64,000 nt of DNA, taken from NCBI GenBank assembly GCA_942491145.1, contig CALOBC010000037.1:1-64000 (forward strand), in the 5' to 3' direction. Source of the stretch: CAXQUZ01 sp942491145 (GTDB lineage Bacteria; Myxococcota_A; UBA796; UBA2385). The translations under genes were made by a program, and so were the position numbers. The notes beneath the pieces were generated by a model. The model searched no databases and was not told the DNA's origin. It was given only the letters and a program-made list of their open reading frames with translations. Of the stretch, positions 43,673-51,904 are shown in pieces. Position 1 is the first letter of the stretch; the number at the start of each line of letters is the position of its first letter.

Positions 43673-44347
43673 ATGTCCATGACCGCAACGATTCCCGCTC
43701 TGGACGTCGAGGTGGTGTGCACTTCGGGCCCGGTTCCCCTGGTGGCGTCCGGCCGTGCTCGGTTTGAGCACGGCCTCTACATCGTTGATCTGGACACCGA
43801 CGCCAGCATGACCCCCGTGGGCGGCAAGGCCATCTTGAGCTTTGCATCCATCGAGACCCCCCGGGTCATCGCGCGGGTCGAGTCCGCCCTCGGCAACCGC
43901 CTGACGTGCTCCCCCGAACAGCACCGCAACCGCGAGCGTCGGGACTTCCCTCGCTTGCACGCGGGGCTGCCGGTCCGGGTCCGCCGGCTCGCAGTCACCG
44001 AGCGCCGCGCTGAGTCTGCATCTTGGCTGGCGGGCGACGCCGGTCCCGCGGAGCGGGGCGAGTGGCTCGTGCCCGACCGCTTTGTCGACTTCAGCGTCAC
44101 TGGGCTCCGGCTGCACATGGAGATGGCGCTGAACGCCGACGACCTGCTGCTGCTGGAGCTGGGTCTGCCCAACGACCCCACCCGCTGGCGCTGCACCGCG
44201 CGGGTCATCCGCATCTTCGACGAGCCCGACGGCATGAGTGCTGCGGTTGAGTTTGAGTCCATCCCCGACGGGGCCCGCACCGGGCTGTCCCAGCTCACGC
44301 TGCGCATCCAAGAGCAGCTTCTCGACGACGACGGCCTCGACGACTGA
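43673..44347 (+). CDS. PilZ-domain protein, probable cyclic di-GMP receptor
   Basis: 224 residues from ATG 43673, preceded by CTGGAG. An N-terminal ~80-residue region of beta strands (a YcgR-N-like domain) is followed by the c-di-GMP binding arm NRERRDFPRLHAGLPVRV (RxxxR) and the second PilZ element DFSVTGLRLHM (D/N-x-S-x-x-G). Both elements appear intact, so ligand binding is likely. PilZ proteins link c-di-GMP to motility or surface behaviour. A strong terminator follows. No diguanylate cyclase is nearby. Confidence 0.88.
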   Translation: MSMTATIPALDVEVVCTSGPVPLVASGRARFEHGLYIVDLDTDASMTPVGGKAILSFASIETPRVIARVESALGNRLTCSPEQHRNRERRDFPRLHAGLPVRVRRLAVTERRAESASWLAGDAGPAERGEWLVPDRFVDFSVTGLRLHMEMALNADDLLLLELGLPNDPTRWRCTARVIRIFDEPDGMSAAVEFESIPDGARTGLSQLTLRIQEQLLDDDGLDD

Positions 44348-44377
44348 CCGCTGAACCGACCGAGTGTCAAGAAACGA

Positions 44378-44410
44378 GAAGGCGGGGACCGAGGTTCCCG
44401 CCTTCTTTGT
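44378..44410. terminator. Bidirectional rho-independent terminator between PilZ and YqeY
   Basis: A 13-bp stem (44378-44390 with 44393-44405, one G-U pair) with a 2-base closing loop is flanked by TTTGT on one side and A-rich bases on the other, so it can serve both converging genes. Confidence 0.9.
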
Positions 44411-44431
44411 GTTCTCTGGGTCTCTCGGGCG

Positions 44432-44878
44432 TCAGGCCAGCAGCTCGGCGGCGAGCTTGCGCACCAAGTTGCCGTCCACTTCGCCCTTGTGGTCCTTCAT
44501 CACGGTGCCCATGACCTTGCCCATTTCCCGGGGGGACGTGGCGCCGGTCGACGCGATGGCGGCCTCGACCCAGCCCCGCACGGCGGCTTCGGTCGGGCCC
44601 TTGGGCAGGAATTCCTCGATGACCGCGAGCTCTTCGGCTTCATGGGCCACAAGGTCTTCCCGTCCACCGGCGGCGTAGGCTTCCATGCTGTCGCGGCGCT
44701 GCTTGGCGAGCTTGCGCATGACCGTGGTGCACGTGTCGTCGTCCAGCTTCTCCCGTCCGTCTTCCTTCATCGCGATGATGAAGGCGGCACGAATGCTGCG
44801 CAGGCCACGAAGGCGCACGGCCTCCTTGGCGCGCATGGCGTTCTTCATGTGCTCAAAGATGTCGTCTTGAATTCCCAT
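44432..44878 (-). CDS. yqeY: GatB/YqeY-domain protein
   Basis: 148 residues covering the YqeY domain: DDIFEHMKNAMRAKEAVRL, LRSIRAAFIIAMKED, MRKLAKQRRDSMEAYAAGGR, then EEFLPKGPTEAAVRGWVEAA and the end MGKVMGTVMKDHKGEVDG with LVRKLAAELL. The domain is shared with the tail of the GatB amidotransferase subunit, where it touches tRNA; free YqeY proteins are common and poorly understood. It converges on the PilZ gene across a shared terminator. Confidence 0.93.
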   Translation of the reverse strand: MGIQDDIFEHMKNAMRAKEAVRLRGLRSIRAAFIIAMKEDGREKLDDDTCTTVMRKLAKQRRDSMEAYAAGGREDLVAHEAEELAVIEEFLPKGPTEAAVRGWVEAAIASTGATSPREMGKVMGTVMKDHKGEVDGNLVRKLAAELLA

Positions 44879-44941
44879 GGGGGGCCCTCTGGCGCAGGGG
44901 TTGCTTTGGCTCGGCGTAGCACGAACCGGGCCGCGGCGCGC

Positions 44942-46312
44942 TCACCCTGCGGTGACGGAGACGTCCTCGACCCGCGCCCACGGGTAGCGACTGGACCCGT
45001 AGAAGGTGGATCGGTCGTGGGACAGCGCGGAGATCTGGTGCAGCGCTTCCCAGACATTGCCCGCGATGGTGGTCTCGCGAATGGGCCTGCGTTCACCATT
45101 CTCGACGAGGAAGCCGCCCTTCACGACGCCGGAGAACTCGCCGGAGACCGGGTTGGTGGTGCCGGACCAGCGGGTCACGATGACCACGGGGCCGTCGGCT
45201 TCCAGCGCAGCGATGGCGGCGTTGCCCCGGTCGACCGAGACCGCCGTGGCGGACGGTCGGGGCAAGGACCCGGCACCCCCCACGGCATCCCCGCTGGAGG
45301 CTTGTCCAGCCGCCGCCGCTTCTCGGCCATCGGTGAAGAAGCCCTTGAGCACGCCCTGATCGACGACCTTTCGTCGCACCCGGGGCATGCCCTCTCGGTC
45401 GAAGGGGGCGATGGGGTGGCCGGCCAGTCCCCGCCCGCCCGCGCTGACCGTGAGGCCAGGAATCGCCACGGACTCGCCGATGCGGCCCTTGAAGGGGCTG
45501 GTGCCGGTGCGCACGCCGTCGGCCGCGAGCCCGCCCAGCAAGGGGGAGATCAGCAGCTCGGCGAAGGTGTGTGGGGGCAGCACGATGGCCCCCCGGAAGC
45601 TCCGCCCGGCCGTGGCGCCGAGGGCACCGATGCTGCTGTCGACAAAGCGCTGAAGTGCGACTTCCAGGGCATGGGGCAGGTCAGCCCACCGGCGCACCGC
45701 GTCGCCGTCATACGCGAAGCTGCCCACTTCTTTGCCGTCCACGGCCATGCCCATCAGGTAGCCGCTTGCGGATGTGCACCGCCAAGCGGCCCGGATGCCC
45801 GACGAGCTCGCCAAGGCCCGTCCGCTGATGTCGGCGGAGATGGCGCCCGAGTCGATGGTCAGGCGGGGGTCGAGTGCGCGGATCCGCCGCAGCTCCCCCA
45901 TCGCCATGCTGGCCAAGTCCGCCGGGGACAAGGCCAAGACACCGTCGTCGAGGGCATCGGGGACGTCCTCATAGGGCTGGGGGCTGGCCAGCACCGCCAA
46001 GGGGTCTGGCGGGGCGGCACGGGCCATGGCCACGGCGGCGTCCACGGTGGCTTGCAGGTCGTCGCTGCGATTGGTGGTGGCAAATCCTGGCCGGCCGTCC
46101 ACCAAGACACGGATTCCGACGGTGGTCTCGTCGCTGGAGCGCACTTGGTCCAGGTCGTTGGCTTGCACCGAGGCTTCTTGCTCGCGGTTCCAGTCCAGCG
46201 CGACCTCGGCATGGTCGGCACCGGCTTGGGTGGCGAGGCCCAGGCCTTGCTCGCAGATGGCCAAGAGCGCTTTTCGGGAGGGGACCTGGGTGGTGGGTTG
46301 TGGGTGTGTCAT
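44942..46312 (-). CDS. pmbA: TldE/PmbA-like subunit of the TldD/TldE protease
   Basis: 456 residues from ATG 46312, two bases after the tldD stop. The N-terminal domain contains GADHAEVALDWNREQEASVQ and the GIRVLVDGRPGFATT strand; the C-terminal domain has SFRGAIVLPPHTFAELLISP, GVLKGFFTDGREA and PVSGEFSGVVKGGFLVENGE. It lacks the HExxxH metal motif, as expected for the non-catalytic partner TldE. Together with TldD it would form a barrel-shaped protease that trims unfolded or modified peptides. A microcin-type precursor gene is not seen nearby. Confidence 0.92.
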   Translation of the reverse strand: MTHPQPTTQVPSRKALLAICEQGLGLATQAGADHAEVALDWNREQEASVQANDLDQVRSSDETTVGIRVLVDGRPGFATTNRSDDLQATVDAAVAMARAAPPDPLAVLASPQPYEDVPDALDDGVLALSPADLASMAMGELRRIRALDPRLTIDSGAISADISGRALASSSGIRAAWRCTSASGYLMGMAVDGKEVGSFAYDGDAVRRWADLPHALEVALQRFVDSSIGALGATAGRSFRGAIVLPPHTFAELLISPLLGGLAADGVRTGTSPFKGRIGESVAIPGLTVSAGGRGLAGHPIAPFDREGMPRVRRKVVDQGVLKGFFTDGREAAAAGQASSGDAVGGAGSLPRPSATAVSVDRGNAAIAALEADGPVVIVTRWSGTTNPVSGEFSGVVKGGFLVENGERRPIRETTIAGNVWEALHQISALSHDRSTFYGSSRYPWARVEDVSVTAG

Positions 46313-46314
46313 GT

Positions 46315-47709
46315 TCAGCCCTGCTCCCCGCCGAGGATCGCCCGGCATCGAATGTAGGGGCCGCCGGCGTCCACCTTGGCGGGCTGACCCTTGCCGCAGT
46401 GCCCGCTGCCCAGGTTCCAGCGGAAGTTGCTCGACACGGCGTCGACGCTGCGGAGCACATCGAACGCGGTGCCTGTGACGGTCACCCCGCGGATCAGCTC
46501 CCCCAGCACGCCCTTGCGGATGCGCCGAGCCGTCACAACACCAAACATGAACTCGCCGGTCGCGTCGGCCTGGCCATTGCGCGGCCCGTCCAGCAAGTAG
46601 CCGTCTTCGGTGGTGGCGATGATCTCCTCGAGGCTCAGCTCACCGGGCTCGATGAACGTGTTGCGCATCCGAATGAGGGGCTGGTCGGCGTACTCCCAAG
46701 CCCGGGCATTGCCGGTGGGTGCAACACCAAAGTGCGCGGCCGACTCGCGATTGTGCAGGTAGCTGACCAAGCGGCCCTGGCGGATGATCTCGGTCCGTCC
46801 GGCCAGCACACCCTCGTCATCGACGGGGATGACACCGCCAGCGCCGGGATGGTGCTCGCTGCGGCCGGAGTCGCAGAGGGTGACCAGCTCGCTTGCGACT
46901 TGTTGGCCCATGAGACCAGCCGCAACAGAGCCGGACTGGACGAAGTCGGCTTCCACGGTGTGGCCGATGGCTTCGTGCACCAGCAGCCCCACTAGGGATG
47001 GCGCGAGAATGACCGTCTTGCGGCCACCCTCGGGGGCTTTGGCGCGCAGCAGGTCCACCGCCGTCTGTGCGGCGCGGCTGGCCAGCACCTCGCCGGGTTC
47101 CCGGAACAAGCAGCTCCAGGGGCCCGTGACCCCCACGGACTCGGACACGGACGTGCGCTGGCCGTCCCGCTCGGCCACGGCGGAGACATACAGCTCGGGG
47201 CGCACCAGCCGGTAGGACACGTCGGCCCCGTCGGTCGTCGCGATGGCCTTGTTCTCGATGATCTCGTTGTAGACGGCCTTCGCGCTGGGCACTTCGCTGC
47301 TCGTGGCCCGCACGGCCCGCTCCAGGCGCTCCACCAAAGCGACCCGCTCTTCAAAAGACCTGGCCTCGGCCTCTTCCACGCCGGCTTCTTCAAAGTGGCC
47401 CACCGCAAGCTGGGTGGGCGGCAAGGGAGGGACCTTGCGGGTGCGGAAGGGCGCGCTGGCTTGGGCAGACGCCCGGGCACGGTCAATGGCCTCGCAGATC
47501 GACGCCCGGTCGAGGCGGTCAGTGGCGGCAAAGCCCCAGGTTCCGCTGCTGAGAACCCTTACACCTACGCCATCGCGGCGGCGTGTGGTCGCTTTCTCCA
47601 GCCCGCCGTTTTCAAAGCGGACCGAGCGAAAGCTCTTGGCATGGTATCGAAGCTCGACGTGGTCGTCGCCGCCTGCCTGCTGGAGGCAGTCCTGGAGTGT
47701 CGTGCGCAA
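46315..47709 (-). CDS. tldD: TldD metalloprotease subunit
   Basis: 464 residues. The zinc site is LVHEAIGHTVEADF (HExxxH), with a further cysteine ligand expected in the C-terminal part, where SGHCGKGQPAKVD matches the family word G-C-GKGQ. Other family words are GVGVRVLSSGTWGFAAT, YLHNRESAAHFG and IRMRNTFIEPGE. This is the active subunit of the TldD/TldE pair, and its partner follows two bases later. The message therefore makes both subunits in equal amounts. Confidence 0.95.
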   Translation of the reverse strand: MRTTLQDCLQQAGGDDHVELRYHAKSFRSVRFENGGLEKATTRRRDGVGVRVLSSGTWGFAATDRLDRASICEAIDRARASAQASAPFRTRKVPPLPPTQLAVGHFEEAGVEEAEARSFEERVALVERLERAVRATSSEVPSAKAVYNEIIENKAIATTDGADVSYRLVRPELYVSAVAERDGQRTSVSESVGVTGPWSCLFREPGEVLASRAAQTAVDLLRAKAPEGGRKTVILAPSLVGLLVHEAIGHTVEADFVQSGSVAAGLMGQQVASELVTLCDSGRSEHHPGAGGVIPVDDEGVLAGRTEIIRQGRLVSYLHNRESAAHFGVAPTGNARAWEYADQPLIRMRNTFIEPGELSLEEIIATTEDGYLLDGPRNGQADATGEFMFGVVTARRIRKGVLGELIRGVTVTGTAFDVLRSVDAVSSNFRWNLGSGHCGKGQPAKVDAGGPYIRCRAILGGEQG

Positions 47710-47774
47710 GCTGTCCCCTGGTCGTGGCCGGTTTGGGGAAGCTTAGCCTGTGCGGTGCGCCGCGCCGGTGGCCC

Positions 47775-48194
47775 TCAGGCGAGAGAAGGCTGCAGCGGCA
47801 CAGGATGGCCGGCGCGCGCGAAGATGCCGTTCTTTCGGCGCTGCAGGGCGGTCAGTGCCATGCCCGCGATGCCCGCCATGCTGATCAGCGCGACCCACCG
47901 GGCGGTCCGCTGGGGGGTCTCTCGCTCCGCCCGTCCAAAGGCCAGGGCACGTCCCGGGCTCGTCGCGGAGCCGGCGGTCACCCAGAGCCCGTCGACCAGG
48001 TTGCTCTGAACGGACTCAGAGGCTTGGAGGTACGCGAGCTGTGCGTTGGACTTTCCCCAGGCGATGGTCACGCCGATGGCGAGGCTGAACAGCACCATCA
48101 CGGGGATCTGAGCGGACATCGTCGACGCCAGGGTGTCGTCAGCGATGGGATCGCGGAGCGGGCTCTGTGTGTGCAGGCGCTGTGATCGGGGCAT
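47775..48194 (-). CDS. Unknown small membrane protein
   Basis: 139 residues from ATG 48194. Two membrane helices are seen, at residues ~28-48 (IPVMVLFSLAIGVTIAWG) and ~103-122 (WVALISMAGIAGMALTAL), separated by ~55 soluble residues with SESVQSNLVDGLWVTAGS. No family recognised. It is divergent from the IPT/TIG lipoprotein gene; the 286 bases between hold no visible gene. It precedes tldD on the same strand by 65 bases. Confidence 0.55.
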   Translation of the reverse strand: MPRSQRLHTQSPLRDPIADDTLASTMSAQIPVMVLFSLAIGVTIAWGKSNAQLAYLQASESVQSNLVDGLWVTAGSATSPGRALAFGRAERETPQRTARWVALISMAGIAGMALTALQRRKNGIFARAGHPVPLQPSLA

Positions 48195-48480
48195 CGTGGC
48201 CTCGGTTGCTCGCCCATCGGGATGGGCCGCGCGGTCGGTGTGTGTGGGCACCGGAAGCGGAGCAGTGGGTGGGAACCTCGCCGCTCCCGCTTCATGGAGC
48301 GGACGCAGCGACCGAGTTCATGAGGGGATCAGCGCGAGGGGCGCCGCTTGGGGGTGCCAGTTTGGGCCGGTGCTTCGCTTGGGCGGACCCCAGCGGGGGA
48401 CGGGGTGCCGCTCGGGGACCGAAGATCTGCAGTGCTCCGGCGCCCTTGGCCGGGTTGGGCCATCCGGCTAGGCTGGTGAC

Positions 48481-49758
48481 ATGCACGACCCTTCCCCCTG
48501 CGCTGCCCGACGACCCCACGGTTTTGGCACGGCGGGCCGGTGGGCGCTCCACCCCTTGAGTGGTGTGTTCGTCGGGGTCTTGGCCCTCAGCGGGTGCTTC
48601 CCGGAGCGGGGGGTGGTGGCGGGTGCCAAAGGGGCCGCCGGCGGTGCGGACGGTGCCGGTGGTGGTGGGGCCGGTGATGGGGGGGCCGACGACGGGGGCG
48701 GTGCGGGCGCCGACTCGGGCAGCCCCATGGCCGATCTTGATGTTCGGGGCATCGCGCCGGACGAAGGCAGCACATCGGGGGGGGAGGTCGGGCGGGTCGA
48801 GGTGACGGGGTCCTCCGATGCCTTGACCGTGGCCGTCGGTGGCGTGGATGCCGATGTGCTTGAGATTGATGAAGATGGCGTGGATATCGTCATTCCGGAG
48901 TATGTTCTCGACGCGGGCACCCAGTCCAGTGTGGTGCCCGTCACCCTCACCGACGGGGACCGCTCGGTGGATGTGCCCGGTGGCTTTCGGTACTGGCGTG
49001 ACGCCGGCGGCGAGGCGATCGTGCTGGTCCAAGCCGCGTTGGTGCGGTGGGTGGATCTGCCGGCCGCCGAAGCTGCGGGCGGGCAAGACGAGCTCGTGGG
49101 CTGGGCCGCAACCGTCACGCCGGGGGACGTCTGGCCCGAGGCCCTGGCCTGGTCGCTGGGGACCGGCGGCTGTGGTGTGGCCCCACCGGACCTCGGGGTG
49201 TTGCCCTCGGATGGGGCGGTCGAGCTGCGCGACGCTGACCGGCGCAGCATCGTGCTTCGTGGCGAGGGGGATGGGCGCTTTGGGGGTGGGTTTGCCGGCG
49301 CCGTGGGCGCCACCGAAGTGGCGAGCTTGTCGGGTGCCACCTTGGACGTGGTCGTCAACACGAGCGCCTGGCCGGCCATCACGGCGCCGGGCTTGCTTCG
49401 CTTTCCGGCCGATTGGTCACTGGATCGCCCGGACATGAGCGAGCTGGCGGTCGACTTCCCCCAGATTGATGCGTTTGAGGTCGCTTGGTCGGGCACCACC
49501 GCGGACTGGATGGTGGTCCACGTGCGGGATGTGAAGGGCACCGCCGAGGTGTGGTGTGCCGTCGAGGACACGGGCAGTGTCACCCTTCCCGCCTCGGCAA
49601 CGGCAGGCTTTGTCAGCGACTGGGGAACGTGGGACGTCGAATTGACAGTCTACGCACTCGAACGGAATGCAACGACCGTGCAATTCAACAATGGCCAGCT
49701 CCGTGTGCAAGCGGCGACGGGATACCGCGGGCGGCGGTCGTTCTTCGACTGGCCCTGA
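48481..49758 (+). CDS. Lipoprotein with an IPT/TIG-like domain
   Basis: 425 residues. A lipobox (GVLALSGC) ends the signal region; the first ATG at 48481 gives a long, basic leader, so a start closer to the lipobox such as GTG 48562 is possible. A glycine/alanine/aspartate-rich spacer of ~40 residues follows, built from GGADGAGGGG-type repeats. Then comes an IPT/TIG domain: RGIAPDEGSTSGGEVGRVEV and ADVLEIDEDGVDIVIPEY. The C-terminal ~250 residues are beta-rich without a recognised family. It is likely a surface or periplasmic protein. The Gly-Asp spacer is common in myxobacterial lipoproteins. Confidence 0.7.
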   Translation: MHDPSPCAARRPHGFGTAGRWALHPLSGVFVGVLALSGCFPERGVVAGAKGAAGGADGAGGGGAGDGGADDGGGAGADSGSPMADLDVRGIAPDEGSTSGGEVGRVEVTGSSDALTVAVGGVDADVLEIDEDGVDIVIPEYVLDAGTQSSVVPVTLTDGDRSVDVPGGFRYWRDAGGEAIVLVQAALVRWVDLPAAEAAGGQDELVGWAATVTPGDVWPEALAWSLGTGGCGVAPPDLGVLPSDGAVELRDADRRSIVLRGEGDGRFGGGFAGAVGATEVASLSGATLDVVVNTSAWPAITAPGLLRFPADWSLDRPDMSELAVDFPQIDAFEVAWSGTTADWMVVHVRDVKGTAEVWCAVEDTGSVTLPASATAGFVSDWGTWDVELTVYALERNATTVQFNNGQLRVQAATGYRGRRSFFDWP

Positions 49759-49822
49759 TCTTGGGCGGTTCACGGTGGCCGCGGTCTGGGCCTGGGTTCG
49801 AGCGAAGTGTCGGGTCAGAGCC

Positions 49823-50812
49823 ATGGTCAGTGTGTTTGCAACATCCCTTCCGTTTCTGCTGAGCTCACTGGCCTTCGCTGGTGGGCAAGTGGACGTGCGC
49901 ACCACTCCCAGCGGCGCGGGCATTCGAGTGGACGGCGAACCCGTCGCTCAGCTCACTCCCATGCAGCTCAGCCTCTCGGCTGGCACCCATCGCTTGGATG
50001 CGGGCGTGGGTTGTGCGCAAGCCAGCCGCACGGTCACGGTGGTGGAGGGCCGCACCCAGCTGGTGGAGCTGACACTCCAGCCGGCGATGGGGTCGGTCAC
50101 GTTCTTGCCCGATCCCCCCGAGATGCAGATCAGCATCGACGGTGCCCCGGTGCTGAAGGTGGGCGTGCCGACGGATGTTCCCTGCGGTGAGCACCGGGTG
50201 AAGGCGACCCTTCCTGGCGCACCGGCGGTGGTGATGAACCTCGACGTGGGGCCCAACCAGTCGCTGTCGTTGCCCATCTCGATGCAAGTGCGCGGGGTCG
50301 GTGTGCTGGCGGTGGATGTGTCTCCCGAGACGGCCTCGATCGAGCTGGACGGTCGTGTGGTGGGCACTGGCGATCTGCTGTTGCAGGACATTGCCGAGGG
50401 TCCCCACCAGCTGCGGGCCCAAGCCGATGGGTTCGCCCCGCGGGCCGCCAACATTGTGCTGTCTGCAAACCAACGCTACGACGTTGTGTTGGCCCTGGAC
50501 CCGCTAGATGGCGCGGGCAAGGGCGCGCTGGCCGATCGGGGGCCCCGCATCGCACGAACGGCAGGCTGGAGTGCGCTGGGCGCCGGCACAGTGTTGCTGG
50601 CCGTCTCCGGGGTGCAGTATCTGTCGCATCGCGATGAGTGGCGCCAATACGAAGCCAACGGTGCGCTCGTGGAGCAGGGCGAGCTGAGTGTCGCCGCCTA
50701 CGATGCCTACTACGAAGAGAACTTGGCATCGGCGAACCGCACCACCCTGGTGACGGGCATCTCGGGCGGGCTGTTGGCCGGGCTGGGGCTGGGGCTTGTG
50801 CTGGTGTACTGA
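49823..50812 (+). CDS. PEGA-domain protein with signal peptide and C-terminal membrane helices
   Basis: 329 residues from ATG 49823. A signal peptide (MVSVFATSLPFLLSSLAFAG) is followed by at least three PEGA-type beta repeats: GQVDVRTTPSGAGIRVDGEP, VTFLPDPPEMQISIDGAPV and VLAVDVSPETASIELDGRVV, each with the strand-turn pattern of surface-layer-type domains. Near the C-terminus one helix lies at ~255-275 (AGWSALGAGTVLLAVSGVQYL), and the chain ends with a second (GGLLAGLGLGLVLVY). The repeats probably face the periplasm. It lies 64 bases after the IPT/TIG lipoprotein and may be co-expressed. Confidence 0.75.
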   Translation: MVSVFATSLPFLLSSLAFAGGQVDVRTTPSGAGIRVDGEPVAQLTPMQLSLSAGTHRLDAGVGCAQASRTVTVVEGRTQLVELTLQPAMGSVTFLPDPPEMQISIDGAPVLKVGVPTDVPCGEHRVKATLPGAPAVVMNLDVGPNQSLSLPISMQVRGVGVLAVDVSPETASIELDGRVVGTGDLLLQDIAEGPHQLRAQADGFAPRAANIVLSANQRYDVVLALDPLDGAGKGALADRGPRIARTAGWSALGAGTVLLAVSGVQYLSHRDEWRQYEANGALVEQGELSVAAYDAYYEENLASANRTTLVTGISGGLLAGLGLGLVLVY

Positions 50813-50920
50813 TCGGGGGTTCCGCTCAGCGTCGACGGTCCCGCTCCCGATCCCTGAAGCGCAGAGCGCCGCCCACGAGGGGCGACGCCTGAGTCTGGGT
50901 CGAGGAGAACGCTTTTTCTG

Positions 50921-50953
50921 GTTCGTGGGCTCGCAAATAGCGAGCCCACGAAC
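50921..50953. repeat. Perfect 14-bp inverted repeat, possible terminator
   Basis: GTTCGTGGGCTCGC (50921-50934) and its complement (50940-50953) enclose AAATA. It lies ~110 bases after the PEGA gene. A T5 run precedes it (50913-50917), so it fits termination for transcripts on the minus strand at least as well as for the plus-strand gene. The rest of 50,813-51,082 holds no gene. Confidence 0.6.
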
Positions 50954-51082
50954 AAGTGCGTTCTTGGCGGGGGCAAGCCCCCACACCGCGCCCCAAAGGG
51001 CGCTCCCCCACGGCATCCTCGTACCGAGGCTGCCGCCGTCCGGTCGGGGACCGAACGGGTTCAGCACATCGGATGTGCTAAA

Positions 51083-51727
51083 CTAGCGCTTCTTCCCCTT
51101 CTTGCCGCCCTTCTTCCCACCCTTCTTGCCGCCGCTGCTCTTCTTGCTGCTGCCGCTGGACTTGGAGGAGGAGGAGCTGCCGCTCGACTTGGTGTTGTGG
51201 TGGCGGGGCGTGGAGCTGCGCTTCACGTTGTTGCGGAACTGGCCGTTGCCGCCCTTCCGGACCACGCGCTCGCTCTCGGGCTTGCCGTCGAGGTCTTCGA
51301 TGTACGCGAAGGTGTAGCCGTCTTCCGTACCGACCGCGAGACCGAGCTCCTGGGCGCCCTTCTTGTACAGAATGGCGGTGAACTCGGGGGTGCTGTAGTC
51401 GTCCTGCTTGACGAAGCCGGCCTTCTCGATGGCCATCGAGTAGGGCGTCGTGTACGTCGTGATTGCGCCGCTGGTGTAGGCGATCAGCGCGTGGGTCGTG
51501 TCGGAGACCACGACCATGCCGTCGTTGACGGGCAGGTCCATGCCGGTCCACGGGCTGGTGAGCGGCACGGTTGCGAGGCCAGCGTCGGCTTCCTCCACGT
51601 CGGGCTCTTCATAATTGTCGTTGTCGGCAACTGCATCGTCGCCGCTGGCGGCTTCTTCGTCTCCGCCTCCGCAGGCGAGAATGGCGAGTCCGAGTGTGGC
51701 GAGGGCCACAAGGGAGATCCGCTTCAT
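51083..51727 (-). CDS. Lipoprotein with a lysine-rich C-terminal tail
   Basis: 214 residues from ATG 51727; the frame is open much further upstream but only this start gives a proper signal (MKRISLVALATLGLAILACG with lipobox ILAC). An acidic spacer rich in D and E (DDAVADNDNYEEPDVEEAD) follows, then a globular region with GMVVVSDTTHALIAYTSG, PYSMAIEKAGFVKQDD and AVGTEDGYTFAYIEDLDG. The last ~50 residues are Ser, Gly and Lys repeats ending GGKKGGKKGGKKGKKR. The acidic linker and basic tail could bind each other or a charged polymer such as DNA or lipopolysaccharide; this is inference. A small hairpin sits right after the stop (51063-51079). Confidence 0.65.
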   Translation of the reverse strand: MKRISLVALATLGLAILACGGGDEEAASGDDAVADNDNYEEPDVEEADAGLATVPLTSPWTGMDLPVNDGMVVVSDTTHALIAYTSGAITTYTTPYSMAIEKAGFVKQDDYSTPEFTAILYKKGAQELGLAVGTEDGYTFAYIEDLDGKPESERVVRKGGNGQFRNNVKRSSTPRHHNTKSSGSSSSSKSSGSSKKSSGGKKGGKKGGKKGKKR

Positions 51728-51904
51728 GGATAACCTCGATGGGTGCGTGGTTGACGGCGGGGCAGGCATGCCGCCCGGGACCTGGCTCCCAAGAGTCCGC
51801 CGTTGCCGGCCGAGCCTAACGAGGCGCAGCCACTCTGTGTACCAACTCGGTGTCTTCGTCGGTCGCAAGGCAAGAGATCGGGTAGCTCGCGGTGTTGGAA
51901 GGGG

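Noticed and set aside
44942..47709. TldD/TldE as part of a modified-peptide (RiPP) cluster
   Set aside because: No small precursor gene, cyclase or transporter lies nearby; the pair is widespread as a general protease.
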